Shown here in pieces: positions 20,900 through 32,577 of a DNA stretch of 64,000 nt. Under the pieces are notes generated by a model. The model did no database searches. It saw only the letters and a list, made by a program, of their open reading frames with translations, and had not been told where the DNA came from. This DNA is from Neurospora tetrasperma FGSC 2508 (taxonomy: Eukaryota > Ascomycota > Sordariomycetes > Sordariales > Sordariaceae): contig NW_009799099.1 of the NCBI RefSeq assembly GCF_000213175.1, positions 5,151,985 through 5,215,984 of the forward strand, read 5' to 3'. Numbering within the stretch: position 1 is the first letter of the stretch; the number at the start of each line of letters is the position of its first letter. A program made the translations under genes and the position numbers.

Positions 20900-23780
20900 T
20901 TAGTTATTACCGCTACTAATTAGCAATTGTAGTATAATACTTATTTTCTATTTATTATATCCTTTAACTATTCTTTATAATTAATAATTATAGGTTCTAG
21001 AATTTATAATAATATTAGCGGGGTCCTTAACTTTAGGGGGGGACCGGCTACAATTAATAGAAATTTATCTATTAGTACCTATACTTTAATTTACCTAATT
21101 TTAATTATATTATTTTCTAATTTATTAGCGAATAACTAATTTCTAATTTATTATATCTGAATATAATTAATTACTTAAACTACTATTCCCTAAACGAACC
21201 TTATTTAATCTATATAATAAACCTTTCTTTAAAGGCCCGGACTCTTTCATTAAAGTAGAGGTCGAATAGTAAATAAAAGGTTTCTATCTTTAAGTTCTAT
21301 ACCGATATAATTTTATCTATTCTAATAATAATTTTTAAATATTTAATTTAATATTTCGCTAACCTAATTATAATACTTTATAATTTTCTATAGATTTTAA
21401 TTAATTAGTAGAATATTAAAGCTCTATATATAATAATACTATAAATATATTTAATATATATTTCCTTTGCCCGAATAAAGGAATAACTCTACGTCTTCGC
21501 CGCTAATCTTATAAATATATTCATTTAAATCTTTATCTTCTATTTTACTACTTCCGTATAAGCCTAGTAATTAAATTTACAGTCTAATTAGACCCCTAGG
21601 AATTTTATGAATTTTATTGGTTAAAGTACTACATCCTTAAATTAGAGAGTTTCCATCCTTAGTACCTTTATCCGTATAAAATATATTAATTCTATTTTAT
21701 TCGCTTCGAATTTTATACTTCTCGCCCTAACTTATTTTAAATATATTTCCTATATTATTTATAAAGTCCAATAATTTTCTTTAATAGTATAGGCTATTAT
21801 AATAGTATTAGTATTATTTATAAAATTAATTATAATTATATTCGGGATTCTTATTAATTTATAGTATAATAGAGTAATAAAGAGAATAAAAAGGATAAGT
21901 AAGAGGGGGGAGCCCTAAGGTATATCTACTATAATAGTATAGGGGCGAAATATTTTTTTATTATAAAAGAAAGTACTTTTCCTATTAGTAATAAAATTTA
22001 TTACTTATTTAATAATCTATATTAGGAATTATATTTCTTATAAAGTGTATAGAAGCTACTTAAAATTAACCCTATTAAATACACCCTTTAAATTAAGGAG
22101 TATAAGGGATATTACAGCCCCGAATTTCTAAGCTATATAGACCGTATTAGTAATTACCCGGATTATAAACACTATTCAACGCCCTACCCAATTATTTCTC
22201 TAGCCCTCCGGTAGGAAATTAAACTCTTTAATTACTTATATAATTCTTTTAATTATAAGGGCTTTAAAGATTTTTCTAATATTATTAAGTAATAATATAG
22301 GTCTCTATACGCCCGCTAGTTTTTATTAGGTAGTACTTTCTCTAAGCTTTTCAAGGATAATTACTTTCATATTCTTAAATTATTATAGGAAATATTTGAA
22401 TTAGAAGCTAATAGTTATGAAATATACTATTATTTATTGGAATAGTTGCCCGTACAATTTTAAAAAATTATTTAAATATTAATTAATATTTGGGGTTTTA
22501 TTAAATATTATTTAGGAAAGGATATTTTAAATATTTTCTTTAGTAATTAATTCGCTAATAATCTTTTAATTAATACTATTTATTAGTTTAATTTAATTTA
22601 ATAAATATTCTATTAGAATATTTACCCTTAGGAAGAAGCGATCGGTAAGGATCTCGGCCTTACAATTATAGTCTTCGATTTTTATTACTCCTTTACTAGT
22701 TCGGGGGGTTAGTAATTTGAGTAGGTTTATTAGGCGGTAGCTTCGGGTCCGGGCCTATTTCTCTAGAAATTAGAGTTAATTTGTATTCTTTAAAGCTTTA
22801 GCAATACTTTTGTACTATAAAGCCCGTTATACTTTCAAAATAATTTTCTTCTTTTTGATTATTATTTCGATAAATTCCCTCTAAATTGATAGTATTTAAC
22901 ATTCGAATTATATCTAATATTTCCGCCGTACTTCCTTTATAACTATTTTATATTTCAATATTTATTAATTAACTCTCCTCCCCCAACCTTTCTTCTAATA
23001 TAGAACAAATTCTTTTATAATATTAGTAAATATTTTTTTAAATTTATATAAACCCTATTCGAATTCTTTTATTATGTTAATCTTTTCTAAAATTGAAATC
23101 CGTTTTTCCGCCGCTTCCTTTACTTTTATTATATTTATAAACTTCTAATTTTAATTTCCTTCTTTTTTTACCCTCCTATTTTTCTTTCCTATTTAGACTT
23201 AGACTTCCTAAGGGTAATAGTTTAAGCTAGTTTATTCGTACTACTATACTCCTTAATATTTAATTTCAATTCCGGGTAATAGTTATATATAATCGATTAT
23301 TCTATTTCTTTTTCCTTATATTATATTACTAAATTTTATTAATTTACTACGGGGGGTAAATAGATTAAACCTTTAATATTATATTTATATAAGGAAGTAT
23401 ATAATTTTTAAGCTAATTCTATTTTTCAGATTCTAATTGGAATAGTAGAGGTTAAAATCCCCTACGGTAATAATTTAATTTCCTACTAGGGGCCTAACCT
23501 TAAGGGATTCGAAGAGTAGGGATCCCTATTAATATTTTAGTATTCTTTATATTAGGATAAATAAGTAAATAGAATAGATAATTGTAGGAACCTTTAAAAT
23601 TTTTAAATATTATTATAATTTAATCTTTTCCGGCCTAGAAGTTAAAGTCCTTTAAATTCTATTTCTTATTTACGTATATTATTACCCTTCCGTTCTCCAA
23701 ATAATTAATTTTAAAATACTTTTTATTTTTAGGATAGTAAATATTCCTATTTAAATTTTTACCTAGTTTTAGAATTATTA
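20900..23780 (-). pseudogene. LINE copy C ORF2 remnant (endonuclease and reverse transcriptase)
   Basis: Near 23440-23475 the translation has 'GDFNLYYSN', the catalytic Asp/Asn block of an AP-type endonuclease. Near 21800-21935 it has 'GSPL---SFILFI' followed by 'FINNTNTIIIAY', which correspond to the 'VPQGSPLSPILF' and 'FVDDTNLLAY' reverse-transcriptase blocks of Tad/I-type LINEs, with both catalytic Asp codons now reading Asn. Then comes the 'KFEANKIELIYFIRIK' block of the family. Order and spacing match copy B. Confidence 0.65.
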
Positions 23781-25560
23781 TGATATTATAAGTTTGTTCT
23801 TCTTCGAATAGTAATTTCCCTCTCTCGTATAACTTCCTTATATTCTAATAGAGTATTTTTAATTAGATTATTAATCACCCTTAAATAGGGTTCCTATTAG
23901 TCTCTTGGTGGAGGATAAAAGTATTACTTCCCTTAGGGGAATTATAATTATATAAGTACTATTACTATCATATATCTAACTCCTTATATTTTAGGAATAT
24001 AAGTAATATATATTTATTGGGTTTTATTACGCTAAGGGTTTCGGTTGGGGGGTTAGGCCTACGATTTTTCTTAGCTACCTTCTTTTTATATTTCCTCTAA
24101 ATTATTTTCTCTAGGGTAGTAATAGTACGGGAATTAGGAGAAGCGTTTAATAGGTTACCCTTATTTATAATTTTTATTATTAGCTCTAATACTTTTCTAA
24201 TTAAATTCCTATAAGGGGGGGACAAATATTTGTAACCTTTCGGTATATATAATAAATATTTTTATAATAGCCTTCTAGAGAAGGGAGTATTTCTTATAAT
24301 TATAAGCAAAATATTCCTTCTTCCTATATAATTTATAATAAACGATAAATTTATTTATATTCAATAAATAATTTATATTATTAAAGTAATTTCTTTTATA
24401 TTTAGCTTTGCTATATTAGATGTAAATATTTTCCCAATAATAGAATTCTATTATATATCCAATTCCCTAATATTTAAAGTACTATTAAATATTATTCGTA
24501 GTTTAAAATGGTTTATAAGAATATATACCGCCGTTCTAAAAGAAGAGGTTATCTTAGAGGAAATTTACTACTTTTAAAATAGTAATTTCTATTAAGAATA
24601 AGCCTTTATTCTCTCCGTCCCTTCTCTTTTAAAGCTGAATTCTTATAATAGTTACCTCCTTATTTTTATTCTTCGCTACGTTTATTAATACCTTCAATAT
24701 AATATAATTATCGATACTATTCTAAAATACGCCCCAGATTAATATACTTATAATATTTATAATAATAAAGGCCTCCTTACTAAAGACTTTTATAGCCTAT
24801 ACTTAATTTTACTAATACTAATTATATATAAATTTATTGAAAATAATTATATAATTTCTAAACGTTAATATTCTAGTAACTATTTTAATTATTAAACCTA
24901 ATTTCTTTTAGCCTAAGGTCGTTACTACGGCCGTTTTCGTATCTTCGTTCGAACGGTTTATAAATTTAGTAGTAATAATTGCTCTTTTAATAGTAAATTA
25001 CTATTTGAAGTTAGAGGGGATAAATTTCTTAATAATAATAGTAGGTAATTATTAAAGGGTAATACCGATTTTATTTCAAATAGTTTTCGCTATAATATTA
25101 GCCTATTATTTTAGTACCTCTTAAGTACCTTTCTTAATCTCCTTCAGAATATCCTTTTTCAAATTATTTGAATCTTTTTTTAGTAATAAATTGGTCGGTT
25201 CTAACTTTATTAATTTTAAGTTATATAAACCTACTTTTTCCAACGCGAACTTTTATTAATTTAAAAAGTAATTCTTAAACCTAATATTAATCCTCGGTTA
25301 AAATAACATTATAATCCGTAAATTTATTCGCTTTAATAATAAACTTCTTTAATATTTCATTATCTTTCTCTATTTTATCCGAAATCTTTATAATAAATAT
25401 AGCTTCGGGGTCGTTATATACGGACATTTCTACGAGCGGATTATAAACGCTATTTTCAAACCTACAAGTACTATTATTTATAACTATTAGCAATAATAAT
25501 ATAATACTATCGCTACATTCGTTATAGAATATTGTAAGGGACGTAAACGACCCTCTTAAA
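23781..25560 (-). pseudogene. LINE copy C ORF1 remnant
   Basis: A 68-residue open stretch (25287-25493) near the 5' end and a later 'NRSNEDTK-A-VVTTLG' block match copy B. A degraded CCHC knuckle lies at about 24293-24340 (minus). ORF1 of Tad-like LINEs encodes an RNA-binding gag-like protein. Frames are interrupted throughout. Confidence 0.5.
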
Positions 25561-25634
25561 TCGATTACAGTTATTAGTTTTCATTTTGGAGCACTCCTTG
25601 ACTAGAAATTGGCGTTTCCGGTTTCGGCGTCGTT

Positions 25635-26640
25635 TTTATTAAAGAGGAAGGACTAACCCTTAATTTAATAAATATATAAGGTAATTAAACGGATAGTTTT
25701 ATTCAAATTAAAAGGGCCGATATTAATAAACGCTTAAATTAGAGTAATATTATATCTTATATAGGCTAAAAGACGGACTTCGCTACGAAAGATTAGTAAA
25801 AGGCGTAGGAGGATAGAATAATATGATAAACGAAAAATAAAAGAGAAGGAAAAGTATACCGGTTAGATTCGAGGGCGAAGCGGCGGTTCGTACGTAAGAC
25901 GACGGTAAAGGTATATATATTTATAATAAGGGCCGGCTCTAGCAAAAGGGAAGGAATAATTGAAGTAGCTTTAAAATTAAGTAGGAGGGAGAAATTACTA
26001 AATTCGTTAGAGGAAGAGGTAATAAATATAATTACGTAGGTAATGTTATAAAGAAGAAGAAAAAAGAATAAAGAAGGATAGGGGAAAGAAATATTATATA
26101 AATAATAAAGGAGGTCCTTATACGAATATAAATTGGAGTAGGCGAATATAAAGTAAAGTAAAGTAAGAAAAACCGTAGGTAGTAGGATAATAGAATAAGA
26201 AGGAATAAACGGGAGGAGGGGAAGCGAGTACGAATAGCGGAGAAAGGAGGATAGAATAAATAAGTAGTATTTATAAACGTTAAAAAATAGGAAGGAAGGA
26301 GGTAAAAGGAAAGTACGTAATTAGGAGTAAGTATTACATATTACGGGGGTAAAGTTCGGATAGAAGGTACGATAATAGAATTAAACCTAAAGAAAAGAAA
26401 AAAGTAGGATAATTAGGGGGGGGGAATTTAATAATCGGGAGATATTAGCAAATAGTAGGGAGGTGCGGGTATATTAAAAGTGTAAGAGCTTTAAGGAATA
26501 AAAATAAAAGTATTATAAGGGGAGAAAGTACTAATATTGAGAATTAAAATAAAGGATTAAAAATTCTAAGGATAGAACTTATAAAGGGGGGGGTTATATT
26601 AGGATGCTAAAGGACTATTACTTCGGGTATTAAGAACCGG
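25635..26640. other. Purine-skewed segment, no gene recognised
   Basis: From about 25760 to 26600 the plus strand is strongly enriched in A and G (long runs of GGAGG, AAGAAG, GGATAG) with few C. On the minus strand, the sense of the surrounding gypsy fossil, it is pyrimidine-rich. By position it should be the region between polymerase and integrase of fossil 2, but I cannot recognise protein motifs. Confidence 0.45.
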
Positions 26641-27204
26641 CCGATATAGGTATGAAAGGAGACTTGGAACCGCCGGGGATAGAATATTATAATGTTATAA
26701 TATTAATACTCTTTATTATTTTATCAGACTTTTACCTAAAAGTATTAGAACGACCGATACCTCCTTTCGCCTTACTAACTTCGAATTCAGGAGTATTAAA
26801 ATATTCGATAAAATAGGGTTACGAGGGGGACGCTCCAGCGCCGCATCGTAACGGTACGTTAATCGGGCTTCATATCTATTAGCTATATCGGAGCGGAGTT
26901 TATACAAATATAAAAATAGTCCGAACGGGCGTCCTTTATTATAGTCGGTAGTTATTAATATATTTTTGAGTTGACCCCCAACTTAACGTCCTCTATGTGT
27001 GGCTGCGACCGTACTCACTTCAACCTACCTTCCTTCACGTCCTGATATTCTACCTTTTTCAGGTCGATCGAGACGCCGGCGCGCCCTATAATAAAGCTTA
27101 GAAATTGAATTTTAGTAATATAGAATTCGTACTTCTTTAAATCGGCCTATAGGCTAGCGTCTTTTGATTTGGTTATGTAAAAGCGTGATCCTACGAGAGA
27201 TTCG

Positions 27205-27428
27205 ACTGCAAAATTAGGAGGCATAAATTAAAGTAATATTAAGTGTAAAGAAGGAAAGGGAAGTTCTACGAACGAAGGCATTCGGAATCGAACATATAAG
27301 TCAGGATTCTGCCAGCGGTCGCCGCCTTCCCAATCCGGATAGCTATCGATAAGAGCGTGAGCTTTATTCCATCCGCTGTACCATTGCCCAGTGGCTAGTG
27401 CTCTAGGAGCCTGTCCAGCCATGCCATA
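27205..27428 (-). mobile_element. GC-rich island inserted in the reverse transcriptase of fossil 2
   Basis: About 220 bp of balanced, CpA-retaining sequence separate two parts of the reverse-transcriptase region that are contiguous in the family. The minus strand has a 64-residue open frame and a B-box-like TGTTCGATTCC (about 27285-27295). GAAGGC/GCCTTC flank that motif as a possible stem. No clear TIRs or target duplication are seen. It could be a short SINE-like or other non-autonomous insertion; class unknown. Confidence 0.4.
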
Positions 27429-27545
27429 ACAGTTAATACTTTTCGGATGTAGTTTTAGTATTTGTTGAAGGTATTTGAATAAATTAAAATTTTGTCAATA
27501 TAGGCCGTATAGAAGTTACCTAAATATTTTCTTAATATAGTAAAA

Positions 27546-28420
27546 TACAGTTCCCCTGGGCGGAGCTAATGTCCAGGGGAGATAGAGAGACGCCCTGGGA
27601 TTTACTTGTGACTTTTTTTAAAAAAAAAAAAAAGAAAAAAAAAAAACTCCAAGTTGAACTGAACAAGTAACCTTTAAAAAAGATAGTACTAATAATAACT
27701 ATTAAGCTAGAAAGCTCAAATGATTGTTTGAATAAGTAGTTGAATTACCCTCCCTATATTACTAATTTAAAGTAACTTAAAAAAAAAAAAAAAAAAACCT
27801 TTCAAATGCAAAACTTTGATTTTTTTTCATTTTTTCATTTTGTCTCTTTCTAAAATATTTAACCTTCAACCCTAACCCTAACCCCCTTTTTCATACTCTC
27901 AGGGTTAAAGGTACTAGTCTGAGACTTAGTCTTCTTTAGGACTTGGTCATTTTTGGGACTTGGTCATTTTTTGGACTTGGTCATTTTCCATTTGCTACAG
28001 TCACAACCAAAATCCTTATTTTCGACTTCTTTCGCCTTTTTCTCAATAACTCTCGTATGCACTACAATACGACCAATACCAAAATAACCGCCTTGTTCTC
28101 CTCTTCAATCTGACACCCTTTGCACTTTGGTGCACGCGATGGTCAAAGAGGAATTTCCGTTGCAGAGGAAAAAGTGGCTTCTTTGAGCTGCTATTCGAAC
28201 CGTGTCCTGCTTGGCGCCAAGTTTTCCTATTTGGACCTGCCAAGCACGTATTAAAACGGGTAATTTCCTGCATTCTAGCCTATTATAACAAGTACGCCGC
28301 GCCTTCCTCGCTTGCGGCGTTGGAGTAGGCCTATAGACTACGACCTTTGGTGTGGATTTTCTATGTTACCTTTTGGGCCCACGATAACGGCCGTGCAAGC
28401 TCTGAAAGCATGGGCGTCTC
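27546..28420 (-). mobile_element. T1b and surrounding insert (about 0.87 kb) in the reverse transcriptase of fossil 2
   Basis: The insert separates two adjacent blocks of the reverse transcriptase. Positions 27790-28416 align to T1a (12098-12610, opposite strand), including the (TTAGGG)n-type run (27869-27886). Inverted 9-bp ends GAGACGCCC (27587-27595) and GGGCGTCTC (28412-28420) bound most of it. Outside the left one lies a hairpin CCCCTGG/CCAGGGG (27553-27579). Internally there are two long A-rich runs (27610-27645 and 27779-27797) and three tandem 17-bp units GGACTTGGTCATTTTT (27939-27989) absent from T1a. CpA/TpG are retained. No coding capacity; family unknown. Confidence 0.65.
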
Positions 28421-30945
28421 AATTAATGTAATTTAAGAAATTAGTGGGCCTGTTAATTAACCTAAATGGTAGTATTTCATACTTAAAAGCTCTTATACTG
28501 GTACGGAAGGTAGTAAGCTCTTTGTCCTTAGGCTTTATACGGATATAGTAAAAAGCTTATTGAATATTGATTTTAGTAAACTATCACGCTATAGCAATTT
28601 TAGTTAGTCTTTCTTCGATAAAGGGAAGTAGATATCCATCCTTCCTAGTAATAGCATTCAATTTTCGGGTAATTGATATAGAAGCGGACATTTCCGTTAG
28701 CCTTTTCTATAAATAAAATAAGGGCCGCCTAAGGGGACGAGTTTACTTTAATAAATCCCTTAGATAAGTTCTTTAGGATATACTTCTTTTAGCTTCTAAT
28801 TCGTTTAAGGATATTTTAAAAAGAGGGTTATAACCAAATTCCTCTAGTTGATCATTTTCTTCGAAATTGATTTTGTAGTCGTAAAATTAGTATTCTAATA
28901 ATGTATTAGAATTATATTTATTAAAGATATTGAGGTAATTATAGTAATAATTGGGTATAATTCTTAAAGATTCTTCGCGCAATTCTTTTTCGTTTCGGGC
29001 GAGCAATTCCTATACGGGGTCTTCGTTTACTTATTTAAATTAAATAAACCAATCGATTTCGAAGATACTCGTAGAATATATTGTTTAATAGTTTTTAGCG
29101 GCCGAGTAAGTAGAAAAATTACTATTAAGAATATATATCTATATTGGTCTCTCCTTATACTATTCTGTTGAGTCCTTTTTAAGTTTATAGGTGCTTTAGT
29201 TATTAGACCCCTTTTAACTATTTCAAAACTCAATTAGCTTAATTCGGGTAGGTTATATAGGTTTTAGAGTTAATACTATAAAGTAGGTAAAGTTAGCCAA
29301 ATTTCTGTTTATCTTACTTAATAGGTCAATCCGCTTAAAAATTGAATCGGGGGTCTAGAATAGAGTATAGGGATAGGTATAACCCAACTCGCTAGTATTT
29401 TTATTTTAAATATATTTAAAATCGGTTGGTATAATAGGGATTATCTTTAAGGGCTATAATTAAAGAGCTTCAAGCTTATAATTGCGTTTCTCAATCTATT
29501 TTTGATATTATCAAGCCTTTCTTTAGTATTTATAATAGGTTTTTTAATCGAATTCTTTTCTGTAATAGTCGGGGAAAGGCTAGGCTACCGGGATAGGCCC
29601 TAGAGTAGTTATATATCCATTTGTAAATTTAAGCGCTAAGTAGTTAATATTCTTACTGTCGGCCTATTATTTAGTTTCTCGCTCTATAAACGTATTGTAG
29701 TAGGCTATGTCCCTCTAGTAGTTTAGGTTTACTATATTAAAGCCTTCTAAGTAAATTTTGAGATTAGAATTCCTTATTTACTCGGGGTCGGGTTTCTATT
29801 CGGGAAGGAAGATTAATTTTCGGTTCTTATAATCTACCTAAATATTATCAAAGTCGAGCTATTTACGGCCGATGATAATATTGTAGTTTATATTAATAAT
29901 AATAAAATAATTAGGGGGTATTATCCGATTCCGAACCTTCAAAGCGGCCTTAACAAATTCTCTAATACATTAATTAATTTTTCCTTAGTAGTTACTAATG
30001 CCTCGGGCGGGAAAGTCGCTCGTAGATTTTATTAATAGACATTCTCTTGATTTATTAGTAAATATAATACTATAAAATAAATACATATTTACTCTTATAT
30101 TAATTAGGGTGTTAAACGTGAATAAAAATACCCTACTATTAATTATAGTATATTAAGTAAATATAGGATCCCCTCCTAAGTAGGGTATTAAATTGAATAT
30201 ATTCTTTCTTTATCTTCATTTATCCTTTATCTATTCTATAACCGATACCTCCCCTTGGAAGGAATCTAATTTACCTAGGGCAATCAATTTCCTTAATTAT
30301 TAGTAGTAACGGCGGTAGGTTCTCCGGCCGGGGCTACGGGCGGGGTACTATTTTTATAAATTAAGTAGCGTTCGACGATAATAGCTGTTCAGTTACGATA
30401 CTTTCGATTATATTAGTTTTTCTAAGAATAATTGTACTTAGTATAACCGTATTCCTTGTAAAGGAAGTAACGACCCTTATTAAATAAACGGGTAGTCTCT
30501 TTAGTAAGATTTATTGTAAAACGGTTATTTCTACTATTAATAGGTTTAGATACGGAATAATTAGAGCCGCTGGAGCCTCTAACTCCCGTACTATCATTAT
30601 TTCCTTTATTACGCGAAGAAGAGGAAGAAGTAGCCTCAATTTTCTTAGTAATAATTTTGAGTACTTAGTTAAAACCGGAATAATTAATATAATAAGATTC
30701 GAAAGAAATAGAAGAGTTTTAATATTTGGCGCTTATTCGTTTTTTATATTCCGCCGGAAGGCGCTAAAATAGTTCGTACTTCTATTCGGTCTTAGTGCGT
30801 TAATACTGGCTAGTTATATTAATAAATTTATTCTTAAAAAAATCGAAATTATCATTATCCTTTCATTTTAATTCTGTAAAATTAATAAAAGCCTTTTCGT
30901 TTCTCAGCTGGCGGTATATGGGATTGCCTGTACAGTTGCAATATA

Positions 30946-31076
30946 GTTCGCGAACTACAATTTCCATTTGCTACCATCCGCGTACCGTTCGCTCTTACTT
31001 CCACGAAGTTACCATTATTGTTCAGACTACCGTACGCTTACAAGTTACTGTACTCATTTGACTACCGTACGCGAAC
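30946..31076. mobile_element. 131-bp TIR element flanked by TA
   Basis: The ends are GTTCGCGAAC and the inverse of GTTCGCGTAC (9 of 10 match), each flanked by TA (30944-30945, 31077-31078), as in Tc1/mariner-type MITEs. The interior repeats GACTACCGTACGC (about 31025-31037 and 31060-31072). It is GC-balanced and CpA-retaining, unlike the gag-like fossil around it. Short TIRs make this tentative. Confidence 0.45.
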
Positions 31077-32108
31077 TATTTTATGCAGTCGCAATCGTCT
31101 TCGAACGGGAAAGAGTTTTATATTTATAAACAAGCGTAGAAGGCAAGTCTAATATCGTCGGTTCTTTCCCCTCTCAAGTCTGCGCGGTCGACCGCTAAGA
31201 TACAATAATAAGGGTACTACAATAAGTTGGCCAGTGCTTAATTCTCCTATACCCCTATTATATAGTACCTATACGATACCGTTGTACTACGATTAATTAT
31301 ATTTATTGAATACGGCGATATAGAAATTTGTAATTAGTAACGATAAAGATAAAGATGAAGATAAATATAAGGATAAAGATAAATATGGAGGTATAGGGAC
31401 TATTTAGATAATAAATTAATTAAGTTCGCTAGGATAAGGGACGGCTTTGCTCCTCCGATTCTAATAGGCTGCTTGGACCGTTAATTATAGGATAGGGGAT
31501 GCTATTACTTCTCCGATTGGAATATAAGTAAGTAAATAAACTGCAATTAACTTGCTAATATAGTATCATTAATAAACCGATTGGTTAGTAGAATTTGGTA
31601 TTCGACTTTGTATTTCGTCGATAATATCGTATCTATCTAGTAGGTTAATTATATTAGTGAGTGCTGTATCGATATAAATTGAGTTGTTGTTTATTATATT
31701 GTTACTTGGTGTCTTCAAAAATAAAATATAGGTAGTAAGTAAAGTTAGAAAAGAAAGCAACGTTGAAATTAAACCGCCTATAATAAATATAAAGAGTTTA
31801 TATTATCCTTGACTGTAGCCGAATCTATAGTAGTTCAATTAACGACGCCGAAACTGAAACGCTGATTTTTGGTCGAGGAGTGCTCTAAAACGAAAATTAA
31901 TAACGGTAATCGATTTAAGAGGGTCGTTTACGTCCCTTATAATATCCTACGACGAATATAGCAATAGCGTTATATCGTTATTACCGATAGCTATAAATAA
32001 CGGTATTTGTAGGTTCGAAAATAGCGTTTATAACCCGTTCGTAGAAATTTTTATATATAACGACCACGAAGCTGTACTTATTACGAAAACTTCGGACAAA
32101 AATAGAGC

Positions 32109-32577
32109 NNNNNNNNNNNNNNNNNNNNNNNNNNNNNNNNNNNNNNNNNNNNNNNNNNNNNNNNNNNNNNNNNNNNNNNNNNNNNNNNNNNNNNNNNNNN
32201 NNNNNNNNNNNNNNNNNNNNNNNNNNNNNNNNNNNNNNNNNNNNNNNNNNNNNNNNNNNNNNNNNNNNNNNNNNNNNNNNNNNNNNNNNNNNNNNNNNNN
32301 NNNNNNNNNNNNNNNNNNNNNNNNNNNNNNNNNNNNNNNNNNNNNNNNNNNNNNNNNNNNNNNNNNNNNNNNNNNNNNNNNNNNNNNNNNNNNNNNNNNN
32401 NNNNNNNNNNNNNNNNNNNNNNNNNNNNNNNNNNNNNNNNNNNNNNNNNNNNNNNNNNNNNNNNNNNNNNNNNNNNNNNNNNNNNNNNNNNNNNNNNNNN
32501 NNNNNNNNNNNNNNNNNNNNNNNNNNNNNNNNNNNNNNNNNNNNNNNNNNNNNNNNNNNNNNNNNNNNNNNNNNNNN
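32109..32577. other. Assembly gap (469 N)
   Basis: Unsequenced bases within ORF1 of LINE copy B. By alignment with copy C the missing part corresponds to roughly 25270-25420. Confidence 0.99.

Larger units (their letters stand above)
18667..25634 (-). mobile_element. LINE copy C, about 7.0 kb, near full length (Tad-like composite)
   Basis: It aligns, inverted, with copy B from its 5' end (ACGACGCCGAAAC block, 25620-25634) to its 3' end (the GGCGCTATAG block and GTAAAAGAATATTATT tail). From 5' to 3' it holds ORF1, ORF2 with endonuclease and reverse transcriptase, and the long 3' segment with a small conserved frame. It splits gypsy fossil 2 between its upstream part and integrase, so it is younger than that fossil. 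It is heavily RIP-affected and all long frames are interrupted. Confidence 0.75.
26641..31833 (-). mobile_element. Upstream part of gypsy fossil 2 (gag, protease, reverse transcriptase)
   Basis: Read on the minus strand, the order is gag-like (about 31760-30350) ending in a degraded CCHC-knuckle pattern near 30450, a retropepsin-linked block of the type 'YDIIIGRK-L--FD' near 29850, and a reverse transcriptase with 'ILFI-KANG--RF-INY' near 28700, 'AYIDKILIYSN' near 27490 and a 'LKKYEFYITK--FL-FIIG--G---D--KVE' block near 27100. With 17266-18666 and the LTR this gives one element in the usual gypsy order, split by LINE copy C. It is broken many times and also carries three short insertions. Its 5' LTR is missing; the 5' side ends at LINE copy B. 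Confidence 0.65.

Noticed and set aside
28043-28273. A 76-residue minus-strand frame in T1b
   Set aside because: Not conserved in T1a; chance frame in a GC-richer repeat.
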